A DNA stretch of 41,494 bases from CAZWAP01 sp964632005 (GTDB taxonomy: Bacteria > Planctomycetota > Phycisphaerae > Sedimentisphaerales > Anaerobacaceae). Numbering within the stretch: the stretch's first letter is position 1; each line of letters opens with the position of its first letter. Below are positions 24,858 through 33,100 of the stretch, one piece after another. The notes under the pieces were generated by a model. It searched no databases. It was given only the letters and a program-made list of their open reading frames with translations, and was not told where the DNA came from. Made by a program: the position numbers and the translations under genes. Location of the stretch: the NCBI GenBank assembly GCA_964632005.1, contig CAZWAP010000019.1:1-41494 (forward strand), read 5' to 3'.

Positions 24858-25686
24858 ACCTGGTCCATACCGCCTCGGGACCACTGGTCTTGAACGCCCG
24901 GTGCCACTTGAGGGTCCAGAGTTCCTTGAGGCCAACCGCCCTGACCGACCAGTCCATAAAGAGCATATTCACAAAGCCAGCATGCCGTGGAATGCAAAAC
25001 TGCCACATCTCGTTGATAGTCCCGAAGCTCCCCCAATGGGCCGCGTCCCCGGTCGGCGGGGGGCTGTCGGTGTGCCGGGGCCACGCGTCGTGCCAGGTGT
25101 TGTCGCCGAAAACCGGTATGCTGTTCCGGGAGATGGCCGTCGGTTTGTCACCGGCACTCGTCGGCACAGACATCGTGTTTCGGACGGTCTTCCAGAACCA
25201 TTCCTCTCTGCGGGTACCGCGGTCCGCGGTCATATGGTTCGTCCAACTGTTTATGCCGTAGCTGCCGATGTACCGGTAGACCCCTCCGCCCGGCAGGTCC
25301 ACGTCGCGCCACCAGGCCTTGAACGTGCCCCAGTCCAGCGAACTCAAGACAAGCGTCTTTGCGGCAGGGCAAAGCAAGAGCTCCCATCTGTCCTTGTAAT
25401 ACGGCCTCAGGGCGTTCATCCACAAGCCAACTTCCCCCACGTTCCAGCCTTCGTTGAACGAGCCGTCCCAATCCTCGGTGTATAAATTGAAGCACAGTCC
25501 CCACTGTTTTAGGTTTGCCCGGCAGCGGATAAACTGTGCCTGTTTTCTGACACGGTTGAGGGCAGGCATCAGGATCGACATCAGAAGGGCTATGATCGCG
25601 ATAACGACCAGGAGCTCCACCAGGGTAAAGCCGGCATCTGCTTGCCGGCTGGCGCTCGAAGCTGAAAATCTTCTTCGCTTGGCCAT
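24799..25686 (-). CDS. type II/IV prepilin-like protein 1 (pseudopilin)
   Basis: 295 residues. A short basic leader ending in glycine is followed by GFTLVELLVVIAIIALLMSI, the class III signal processed by prepilin peptidase before the Phe, which is then N-methylated. LMPALNRVRKQA and a C-terminal globular part with paired aromatic blocks (FVNMLFMDWS, then WPEWMRRFKDY at the very end) match the large planctomycete pseudopilin family. Such proteins are often very numerous per genome; their roles are mostly unproved. RBS AAGGGG. Preceded by its own promoter (25758-25786) and paralogous to the gene at 25948-26727. Confidence 0.88.
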   Translation of the reverse strand: MAKRRRFSASSASRQADAGFTLVELLVVIAIIALLMSILMPALNRVRKQAQFIRCRANLKQWGLCFNLYTEDWDGSFNEGWNVGEVGLWMNALRPYYKDRWELLLCPAAKTLVLSSLDWGTFKAWWRDVDLPGGGVYRYIGSYGINSWTNHMTADRGTRREEWFWKTVRNTMSVPTSAGDKPTAISRNSIPVFGDNTWHDAWPRHTDSPPPTGDAAHWGSFGTINEMWQFCIPRHAGFVNMLFMDWSVRAVGLKELWTLKWHRAFKTSGPEAVWTRSGGVRPSDWPEWMRRFKDY

Positions 25687-25757
25687 TGCAACGGCCCCTT
25701 ACTGTCAACAACCAACAAGAACGGGATGGCGCCCGGCTCCGTCGCGTCGTCAAGTGC

Positions 25758-25786
25758 ATTGTACGACAAAATCACCTACGATGCAA
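25758..25786 (-). promoter_or_regulatory. promoter of prepilin gene 1
   Basis: On the minus strand TTGCAT (25786-25781) and TACAAT (25763-25758) are 17 bp apart, predicting a 65-nt leader. The same hexamers, spacing and most flanking bases recur ahead of prepilin 2, so both promoters descend from one duplication and have been conserved. Confidence 0.7.
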
Positions 25787-25803
25787 CCAAGAACCACGCG
25801 CGC

Positions 25804-25901
25804 GGCCTTGCCGCAAAGGGCTTCGATATGTGCATATCCGGGCGCGCGAACCCAGCCGGATTGTCAAGAAGCTCGAAGAGGTTACCGCGATAATCTATTG
25901 A
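25804..25901 (+). pseudogene. frameshifted C-terminal fragment of a second HTH/pseudo-receiver gene
   Basis: The plus strand encodes KGFDMCIS then, after a 1-nt deletion (GCCGGATT against GCGGAGATT in the intact gene), IVKKLEEVTAIIY and a stop. This is the tail of a paralogue of the gene at 24174-24752 (KGFDACIS ... VKKVEEVTAIIY). The rest of the gene is absent: upstream sequence is the prepilin 1 promoter region. It is a dead remnant of the tandem duplication. Confidence 0.8.
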
Positions 25902-26006
25902 AAAAGCCGGCCATAGGCTCGGGCTTCGGGAACCTTGGCATCACCTGCTAATAATCTTTGAATCTGCGCATCCATTCCGGCCAGTCGGAGGGCCGCACGC
26001 CCCCGG
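25873..26006. repeat. 135-bp repeat, copy 2 (receiver remnant to end of prepilin 2)
   Basis: Counterpart of 24723-24857. The stretch covers the remnant's last codons, its stop and the last codons of prepilin 2. Upstream leaders of the two prepilin genes (about 25694-25812 and 26736-26860) are also clearly related, so the repeated unit is about 1.15 kb, with diverged middle and near-identical end. Confidence 0.9.
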
Positions 26007-26727
26007 CTCTGGTCCAGGGGCTCTTTTCCTGCTGATAGTCCCAGTGCCACTCCAAGGTCCACAGCTCTTTGAGCCCGACCTTTCTGGTCGACCAATCCAT
26101 AAAGAGCATATTTACAAAGCCGTCGTGGCGGTTGATGCAGAAAATACGCATTTCATCCCGGGCCATTCCGGTCCTCGGCTGCCCATCATAGGTCGGAGGG
26201 TCGTCGTATTCGTACGGCTGGCCGTCGGAGCGCCATGCTCCGTCGCCCATCACGGGTACATTGTTGAGGCCCTTGTGATTGATGTGCCGCCAGTAGTGCT
26301 CGGGCTTGCGGCCCCCACTGGTGCCGTCGCTGTCGTAAATCCATTCGTTAAGTGAGTAGCTGCCCCGCCGCTGTCCGCCCTGGTAGATAACAGCATACCG
26401 GGGCGGAGCGCCCTCAGAGATCGTTCTGCTGGTCATCGGGCAGTATAGCAGCTTCTCGGTCCTGCGGTAGTACTCTATGAGACTTCGCATCCAGTTGGCA
26501 CCCAGATATACCGGGAATTTGTTGTCGTATTCGTCGGTGTACATCGCCCAGATCAAGCCCCACTGCCTGAGGTTGGCTCGGCAGGCAACCTCTTTGGCCT
26601 GCTTCTTGACGCGGTTCAGAGCCGGCATCAAGATCGACATCAGAAGGGCTATGATCGCGATAACGACCAGAAGCTCCACCAGGGTAAAGCCGCCACGTGC
26701 AGCCGAAGTTGCTCTTTGCTTGGACAT
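25948..26727 (-). CDS. type II/IV prepilin-like protein 2 (pseudopilin)
   Basis: 259 residues from the ATG at 26727 (MSKQRATSAARGG), with AAGGGG 9 nt upstream; an in-frame GTG 60 nt earlier is less likely because it would place a hydrophobic stretch before the signal. The processing site G-FTLVELLVVIAIIALL, LNRVKKQAKEVACRANLRQW and the WPEWMRRFKDY end are shared with prepilin 1, while the central 150 residues differ strongly (YQGGQRRGSYSLNEWIYD here). It lies 140 bp downstream of the anti-sigma-like gene, and its promoter is conserved with that of copy 1. Confidence 0.88.
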   Translation of the reverse strand: MSKQRATSAARGGFTLVELLVVIAIIALLMSILMPALNRVKKQAKEVACRANLRQWGLIWAMYTDEYDNKFPVYLGANWMRSLIEYYRRTEKLLYCPMTSRTISEGAPPRYAVIYQGGQRRGSYSLNEWIYDSDGTSGGRKPEHYWRHINHKGLNNVPVMGDGAWRSDGQPYEYDDPPTYDGQPRTGMARDEMRIFCINRHDGFVNMLFMDWSTRKVGLKELWTLEWHWDYQQEKSPWTRAGGVRPSDWPEWMRRFKDY

Positions 26728-26799
26728 TGGTATTAACCCCTTGCCATCAACAACCAACAAGAATGCAATGACGCCCGGCACCGTCACCTAATCAACTGG

Positions 26800-26828
26800 A
26801 TTGTACGACAAAATCGCCTTCGATGCAA
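26800..26828 (-). promoter_or_regulatory. promoter of prepilin gene 2
   Basis: Minus strand TTGCAT (26828-26823), 17-bp spacer, TACAAT (26805-26800), predicting a 66-nt leader. Hexamers and spacer length are identical to those of the prepilin 1 promoter. Confidence 0.7.
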
Positions 26829-26867
26829 CCAGAAATCACACGCGAGTGGTCTTGCACCGGTGAAAGT

Positions 26868-27416
26868 CTATCTTCCCATCTGCCTTTCGAGCATGTAGGC
26901 CTGGAGCCGAATCAGCACCGCCGGAGTCACGATCCGCGAGCTTAAATCGTTGAATATCACCCTGTAATTACCGTCGGGTAGCTTCCAGTGCATCAGCAGA
27001 AGGTTTCTATCGTCGAGGTCGGCCGGCGGCCCGTAGTAGCTGACCTCCTTGCCTTGCCTGGCCAATTGCTTGTAGAAATCCTCCAGGCTGGCCAGCACTT
27101 CACTCCTGCCGATCTTTTCGCCGGCGATACTGTACTTCAGCAGGAGCTTGCTGTCCTGGTAGACGGCCTCCGGGCCGGCGTACCATCCACTTAGAAAACT
27201 CGCCCAGAGCAACATTGCAAGGACGATTATGGCCGCGGCAACGGACCGGTTGAGCCTAAGGTCGATTATTATGTTCACCGTTTCCCAGTTGATCCTGTGC
27301 CGGACGAGTCTCGTGGGGATCTGCTGCCGGATGTTCTCGGCCAGGCCGGCCGGGGCCGGCTCAGCCGTGTACTCCGCCAGACGCCCCAGTAATTCTTGCA
27401 ATTGTTCGTCTCTCAT
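26868..27416 (-). CDS. putative membrane anti-sigma factor
   Basis: 182 residues from the ATG at 27416 (AGGTAGG upstream); a TTG 6 nt earlier is the only other start. The cytoplasmic N-terminus (about 1-70) starts with MRDEQLQELLGRLAEYT and is followed by one membrane helix (SVAAAIIVLAMLLWASFLSG, about 78-97) and an extracytoplasmic domain. No HxxxCxxC zinc motif is present, so it is not a ZAS-type factor. The assignment rests on its position: it starts 17 bp after the ECF sigma stop, the standard sigma/anti-sigma pair arrangement. Confidence 0.6.
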   Translation of the reverse strand: MRDEQLQELLGRLAEYTAEPAPAGLAENIRQQIPTRLVRHRINWETVNIIIDLRLNRSVAAAIIVLAMLLWASFLSGWYAGPEAVYQDSKLLLKYSIAGEKIGRSEVLASLEDFYKQLARQGKEVSYYGPPADLDDRNLLLMHWKLPDGNYRVIFNDLSSRIVTPAVLIRLQAYMLERQMGR

Positions 27417-27433
27417 AGTCAACCTACCTACCT

Positions 27434-28066
27434 TCAGGGCAGCTGCTTCCTCAGAGTGCGCAAGGCCCGTGCGAGCCTGCTCTTGAACGTGCCCGGTCTT
27501 ATGCCGGCGGCCTGGGCCGCCTCTGCAATCGTCAGATGCTGCATATAGTGCAAAATAACCGCCTCTTTGAGTTTGGCCGGCAGCCTGTCGATAGCGTTCT
27601 GCAATTGCTCCAACTGTTCATAGCGCTCGAATCGGCCGGCGTTCGACCCGCCGGCCTGCGGGGCATCCACAAGCTCAATGCTGACGGCCTTGTTGCCCTT
27701 GTGTTTGCGCCAATACAGCCTTGAGACGTTGCCAGCGATTCGATAGAGCCACCCGCGCAGGGCCCTGTCGTGCTTCAACTGGCCTATATGATACCAGGCG
27801 TTCAAGAAGCATTCCTGGGTCAGGTCTTCGCTGAGCTGCCTGTCGTGCCCGAGTCTCCTCATATAGAGGTATATCTGCCAGTAGTACAGGTCCACCAGTT
27901 CGGCGGCGGCGGCACGATCGCCGGCCCGCAGGCGCCTGACAAGCGAATCGGTCTGGCTTTCCGAATTCCGGCCCTTGCTGTCGGGTCCTCCCTGCTCATC
28001 TTTATGATGCGCAGAGCCGGCCGCGTGTTCTTTCGACCGAGCATTTTTCGCTTCAATTTTGTCCAT
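27434..28066 (-). CDS. ECF-type RNA polymerase sigma factor
   Basis: 210 residues. A charged N-terminal extension of about 40 residues precedes region 2 (AELVDLYYWQIYLYMRR, DLTQECFLNAWYHIGQL, LRGWLYRIAGNVSRLYWRK, about 57-120) and region 4 (LPAKLKEAVILHYMQHLTIAEAAQAAGI followed by GTFKSRLARALRTLRK, about 160-207). This is the sigma-2/sigma-4 layout of extracytoplasmic function factors. The gene is co-directional with the anti-sigma-like gene and with both prepilins, suggesting it controls this module, perhaps together with itself. Target promoters cannot be read here. Confidence 0.9.
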   Translation of the reverse strand: MDKIEAKNARSKEHAAGSAHHKDEQGGPDSKGRNSESQTDSLVRRLRAGDRAAAAELVDLYYWQIYLYMRRLGHDRQLSEDLTQECFLNAWYHIGQLKHDRALRGWLYRIAGNVSRLYWRKHKGNKAVSIELVDAPQAGGSNAGRFERYEQLEQLQNAIDRLPAKLKEAVILHYMQHLTIAEAAQAAGIRPGTFKSRLARALRTLRKQLP

Positions 28067-28081
28067 CTTCCGCCGCCCGGT

Positions 28082-28110
28082 AGTTTACCGGACGCGCGGT
28101 CCTGCGGCAA
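28082..28110 (-). promoter_or_regulatory. probable promoter of the ECF sigma gene
   Basis: Minus strand TTGCCG (28110-28105), a 17-bp spacer and TAAACT (28087-28082), 16 bp ahead of the ATG at 28066. The transcript would have a very short leader with GGCGGAAG before the start. Confidence 0.5.
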
Positions 28111-28207
28111 TGTTTAAGCCCAAAGGGCAGGCGCACATATGGCTCGGTGCCGGCTATCCGCCCGGGCAGGCCCGGCCGGGCAAGCCAGAGACGGGAGCTC
28201 AGCCGGC

Positions 28208-28235
28208 TTGCAGGTGCCGCTGGTCGGTATATAAT
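28208..28235 (+). promoter_or_regulatory. probable promoter of the PflX-type radical SAM gene
   Basis: TTGCAG (28208-28213), a 16-bp spacer and TATAAT (28230-28235). Transcription would start near 28242, only a few bases before the ATG at 28246, so the mRNA may be leaderless. The ATG inside the TATAAT hexamer (28234) would then be untranscribed. Confidence 0.5.
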
Positions 28236-28245
28236 GCCGGGCGAA

Positions 28246-29133
28246 ATGGTTGCTTGGGCCGTGAATCCGGATTCGTACAGTCAGCCGGTCAGGCAGTTAT
28301 GGTCGCGGATGCGTCCATGCCGGCTGTGTCCGCGATGCTGCGGGGTTGACCGCAGCGCCGGGCAGACCGGCTTTTGCGGCATCACGGAGACCCCCGTGGT
28401 CAGCTCGGCCGGCCCGCATTTCGGCGAAGAGAGCGTGCTCGTGGGTGCCGGCGGCTCGGGAACGATATTTTTGGCCGGCTGTAACCTCGGCTGCGTCTTC
28501 TGCCAGAACTACGCTATCAGCCACCAGCGCAGGGGAACAGAGCTTACCGTCGAGCAGCTGGCAGAATCCATGCTGGAGGTAGAGCGGATCGGCTGCAGCA
28601 ACATCAATTTTGTCAGTCCTACTCACGTGGCCCCGGCCATCGCCGCCGCGGTCGAGCTGGCCAGGAGTCAAGGGCTCGGCGTCCCGATAGTTTACAATAC
28701 CGGTGGGTATGATTCGGTCGAGACGCTGGAATTGCTCGAGGGCCTGGTGGATATCTATATGCCAGATATGAAGTATTCCGACCCGGCTGTTGCCGCCCAG
28801 CTGAGCGGGGCGGCGGATTACCCGCAGCTCAACCGGGAAGCGGTCAAGGAAATGCACCGGCAGGTGGGCGACCTGGAGTCGCGTGATGGACTGGCCTACC
28901 GTGGTCTTCTGGTCAGGCACCTGGTGCTGCCGGAGAACCTTGCCGGCAGCTTCGAGATTATCGATTTTCTGGCCGACCAAATCTCCGCTTCAACAACAAT
29001 CAACGTGATGGGCCAATACCACCCGTGCTATCAGGCCTCGGCGCATCCCCGGATAAACCGCCGGCCGAGTAGCCAAGAGATCGAACGGGTGCGGCGATAC
29101 GCGCTGCAAAGGGGCCTGACCGTGCTTAGCTGA
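28246..29133 (+). CDS. PflX-type radical SAM enzyme (COG1313-like, pyruvate-formate-lyase activase homologue)
   Basis: 295 residues from the ATG at 28246. FLAGCNLGCVFCQNY carries the radical SAM CxxxCxxC cluster (C79, C83, C86). An additional N-terminal cysteine group (CRLCPRCC ... GFCG, about 25-45) may bind a second cluster or zinc, as in the AmmS gene at 35966-36958. VYNTGGYDSVETLELLEGLVDIYMPDMKYSD and VMGQYHPC are PflX-family blocks. Substrate unknown. It converges on the DUF72 gene with an 8-nt overlap. It may be a second member of the AmmeMemoRadiSam set or an independent enzyme. Confidence 0.85.
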   Translation: MVAWAVNPDSYSQPVRQLWSRMRPCRLCPRCCGVDRSAGQTGFCGITETPVVSSAGPHFGEESVLVGAGGSGTIFLAGCNLGCVFCQNYAISHQRRGTELTVEQLAESMLEVERIGCSNINFVSPTHVAPAIAAAVELARSQGLGVPIVYNTGGYDSVETLELLEGLVDIYMPDMKYSDPAVAAQLSGAADYPQLNREAVKEMHRQVGDLESRDGLAYRGLLVRHLVLPENLAGSFEIIDFLADQISASTTINVMGQYHPCYQASAHPRINRRPSSQEIERVRRYALQRGLTVLS

Positions 29134-29863
29134 GAAGTTTGCTACGTAGTTGCCTTGCGTTGTTTATCGCGTGGCCTCCGACGTCGTTGTTGAAGTAGGC
29201 GTACAGGGCACGACAGACCTTGCTTTGTTTTCTCAACCAGCCGGCCCACTTGCGGAGCTCTGCATCGGAGTAACTGCCCGAATACCTGCCGGTCGAGCCG
29301 TGGAAGCGGACGTAAACGATCGGGGCCGTAACCTCTCGGGGCGATTGCCTGCCGGGCATATCGTGCACGCAAAAGGCCGCACCAACGCGGGCGAGCAGCT
29401 CGAGTGTGTCGCGTTCGTACCAGCTATCGTGCCGAAACTCGAAAACCGTGCACGAGTCTTTCGGAAGCAGTTTTGTGAAGCTCGCGAGCAAATCGAGGTC
29501 TTTGTGGAGGCTGGGAGGCAGCTGATAGAGGACCGGGCCGAGCCTGTTACCGAAGAGCCCCACGACATCGAAAAATCGCTTTATCTCTTGGGCAACATCT
29601 TTGATCTTTTTGATATGCGTGATGTACCGGTTGGCCTTGACGGCGTAGATGAAACCTGAGGGGGCGAGCTGCCGCCACCGCTCGACCGTCTGGGGTCTGG
29701 GCAGGTGGTAGAAGGTATTGTTCAGCTCGACCGTATCGAAGTGCGCAGCGTAGTGTTGGAACCACCGGCTCTTGGGCAGATCCGGCGGATAGAATCGATC
29801 CCTCCAGTGCTCGTAATACCAGCCGGAGGTACCTACCCGAATATCACAATCCGTCCGGGCCAT
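29126..29863 (-). CDS. DUF72 (YecE) family protein
   Basis: 245 residues from the ATG at 29863 (MARTDCDIRVGTSGWYY). The DUF72 TIM-barrel-like signatures RVGTSGWYYEHWRDRFYPPD, FDTVELNNTFYHLPRPQTVE, FIYAVKANRYITHIKK, VYVRFHGSTGRYSGSYSD and ALYAYFNNDVGGHAINNARQ are all present. The family has a conserved fold but no proved biochemical function. The 30 codons of open frame upstream have no family support. The gene is sandwiched between the two radical SAM loci and runs against 29133. Confidence 0.92.
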   Translation of the reverse strand: MARTDCDIRVGTSGWYYEHWRDRFYPPDLPKSRWFQHYAAHFDTVELNNTFYHLPRPQTVERWRQLAPSGFIYAVKANRYITHIKKIKDVAQEIKRFFDVVGLFGNRLGPVLYQLPPSLHKDLDLLASFTKLLPKDSCTVFEFRHDSWYERDTLELLARVGAAFCVHDMPGRQSPREVTAPIVYVRFHGSTGRYSGSYSDAELRKWAGWLRKQSKVCRALYAYFNNDVGGHAINNARQLRSKLLS

Positions 29864-29932
29864 ACCGCTAATTTTACAGCCTTTGGCGGATGATTGCGAA
29901 CATTTGCGAGCAAAAGTAGAATACAGGTTACG

Positions 29933-30163
29933 ATGGATTTCGGTCTGCAACAAATCGGAAAGTGGTTGCTTTTGGTCGGCCTTATCACCGCGGCCTTAGG
30001 CGCGATGCTGCTGTTGTTAGGGCGCTTAGGGCTGTTCAGGCTGCCGGGCGACATAGAGTTCGGCACGAGGAACTGGCGTTTTTACTTTCCACTCGCAAGC
30101 TGCCTGCTCATATCGGTCGTTTTGACGCTCATCCTGTGGCTTATCAGTTACCTTCGCCGCTAA
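29933..30163 (+). CDS. DUF2905 small membrane protein
   Basis: 76 residues from the ATG at 29933. Two membrane helices (about 7-30 and 50-73) flank the family block GRLGLFRLPGDIEFGTRNWR followed by FYFPLASCLL, a conserved DUF2905 signature of unknown function. The upstream in-frame ATG at 29894 gives a basic extension without family support. It shares 20 bp at its 3' end with the converging giant membrane gene (30144-30163). Confidence 0.88.
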   Translation: MDFGLQQIGKWLLLVGLITAALGAMLLLLGRLGLFRLPGDIEFGTRNWRFYFPLASCLLISVVLTLILWLISYLRR

Positions 30164-33100
30164 GATCGCTGCCGGCGTCCCCGGCCTCGACCTTCTTGTA
30201 GAATTCAGCCTCGCGGTCGGAGAGTTTTTTCTGATCGATCAGCGCGCGCAATCGCTTTATATCAACATCTCTGGGTTTGCCGCCGGAGACACTGACGAGG
30301 GCTGCGTAGTCCTGCGTCGAGGGGATGGCCTCCAGGAAGCGCTTGGCCGAGAGGCCCGATACAAAGACCGCAACCGCCAGGACCGCAAAGACAAGGCAGC
30401 GTGACGGCAGGCCGGTCTGCGCCTGGTCTCGACCTGCCAGGCGCGCCGGCATCGTGGCCGGCCGGGCCGGGTAGCGACACCTGTCGCACTGTATGCAGTC
30501 GAGCTGGTCAGCGGGCGTAAGGCCAAACTCGCACCTGCCAAACTTCTTCGCCGGAAGGTATCGCTTGAGTATAGCGACCTTGTTCAACAGAGCCAGGAAC
30601 GCCCCGACGGGACAGAGATACCGGCACCAGAACCGCACGTACAATACCGAACCGACCGCCGCCGCCGCTAATATCAGGAGCGTGGGCGATACCAGATAAA
30701 GGGTCGGCTGATGGATCAGGGAAAGCCACATTCGAAGGTTGAAAACCGTGATAAGCGGGTCGGCCGAGAGGGTACCCTTGTCTCTTGATAGAAAAAACGC
30801 AAGCACCAGAACCGCAAGGACGACATACTTGATAAAGCGGGCCGCCTGCATATTCTGCCGTGCCAAGGGCCTTGTTAGCCGTGCCGGCAAGAGGTAGCTG
30901 AGCAACTCCTGGGCGGCGCCGAACGGGCAGATATACCCGCAGTAGATGTTGCCGAAAAGCGCCACGAGGACCGGGACACCCACCGCCAAGCCGAACGCCC
31001 CGGAGATCTTAGCGGCGGGGGTATCAAGCGAGAGCAGAGTCGCTATCTGTTCGCTGGAATACTGGGCGTTGAGCACGATGCCTCCGAGGACAAAGCTGGC
31101 CGTCAGTGTTGCAAGCCTGCTCCAGAAGCCCCCACGGTATACCACCACCAGCACAAGAATAGATGCGGCGAGCAGGTAGACCGCCTGCAAATCCGGGGCG
31201 AAGGCGCCCCTGGCGACAGCCGGCCGACCGGTGCCTTCCGGGGGTATCATGAGGACCTCGCGTGCAAAGTTGCGGGCGGATGTTCGCAGCGCCGTGAGGA
31301 TAGCCCGGGAGCTTACGGTGGCACCAGAGACGGTATCGACCTCGGCGAGCGGGTCCGGCCCAAAAAGCGGCCGGCCCTTAAGAGACTCACGCCATTTTGA
31401 GAGCAGCTCAAGGTAAGAGGGCGTCTCGTTGCAGCGGATGATGTGAAAGTCAACAAGCTTGCCCGACGCGTCCACGTAGATAGCGAGGTTCAGCTTCCCG
31501 CCGAACCCACGGACCCCGGCAGCCAGATCGGCCGAGCTGAAGATGTAACCGGCGCAGGCAGGCCGCTGCCAAGCCGGCACCTGGGCATTAGGTTCGGCCG
31601 GTGTGACCTTGTAATAGCTTATCTGCCTGCCGCTTTCTTCAAGCTCGGCCGAAGCCGGCACCAGAGCAAGCCGACCGGCCAGGGCCCGCGCCGTGTGCAT
31701 AGGCAGCGCCGGCTCGAATTGCCGGCCAGCGTAGACCAGAATGTTCGAACATACAACGACCGTGGCGGCGGCGGCGAGTAATGCGTAGCCGGCCCTGCGA
31801 AACGCCAGGCCCGGCCGGCCAGGGTATGACAGCTTCTCAGGCCTGAGCAACGTCCACAGGCCGGCAGGCACATTTGCGAGCAACAATACGATGAACATCG
31901 AGAGCGTCGCTGTTGTACCAAGCACCGGCACCAGGACCAGACTCGTGAGCACTCCGCCGACGGCGGCGCCCACGTGGTCGGCCGTTTCGAGCTTGGCGCC
32001 GGTCCGGGCGACCTCGAATCGGCAATCCGACAGTTGCCGGGCCCCGATCGGAAAGTAACAACCGGCACACAGGCCGCACAGCACAAAAGCAGCGCCAAAG
32101 AGCAAGTGCCCAGACTGCCACAGCCCGTGCCCGGCCACCGTGCGAGCCCACTGCTGCGGGCTGACACTCGCAATGCCTGCGATGATCAGCGTGTGAAGGC
32201 CCAGGACGATGAACAACAGGACCTGCAGGCGAGCTGCGGCGCGGCCAGACTTGAAAGCCCCCTTCTCCAAGAGGCGTCGCGCAAGGGCCGCACCTGCCGT
32301 CAGGCCCGCCATAAACAGTGACGAGACAACCCCTATGTGCAGGTACAGCGACCCGAAATACGTCTGGTACAGGTACATCAGAACTATGACCGCACCGATG
32401 CCCACCGCCCCGGTCGAGAAAACCAGGAACGAGGTATCGAAGCTGGAGCGGGCCTCTCCGCCAACGCTACCCAGGACGTACAGGGCCCGCAGGACAAGAA
32501 AAACTAAAACGGGGACCAGGAACACCGGTAAGCCGGCAAACGTTAAGAGTTTGGCCAGCCGTGTCAGCGGCGCTCCGGACTGCTTTGCCGTCAGCAGCAG
32601 GCTGTAAAGATGGGTCAGCGGTCGGGAGTCGCGGTTTAGCAGCAGTGACTCGGGTAAATCCGCCTGAGCGTAGCTCTGCAGGGCGGCGGCGGCCCTGTCC
32701 GGGAGGTACACCGAGAGCAATCCCTGCGCAGAGAAGACCGCCTCGGCGCGCTCGATTGATGCGAAGCGGTCCCTCAGCACGGCAGGGTCGGGGCTGAGCC
32801 GGCCCGAATCCGAGGCTATAAACCAGCTCTGTTCGCCGGGCGTCAGTACCATTTTCGCAAAGACCGCCTGGAGCGTCAGCCTTACCGAGGCCCCGAGGTT
32901 TATAAGCTCGGTGCCCATTATGTTCTCTCCGGCGGTAACCCGGACCGCCACAACACCATCCGGGCGCAGGGACTGCTTGAGCAGCTCGTAGAACTCCACG
33001 GTGTAGTAACGATTGAGCACGGAGCTGGTGGCGTCGGGCAGGTTGAGGATGATTATGTCGTAAGAATGCTCCTGGGTTTTGAGCATTGCACGAATGTCGC

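Noticed and set aside
25687..25775. conserved potential leader peptide PGxIxFLLVVDxKG ahead of both prepilin genes
   Set aside because: The frame is joined to prepilin 2 but shifted against prepilin 1, and in copy 1 no start codon lies downstream of the predicted transcription start; DNA-level paralogy explains the similarity.
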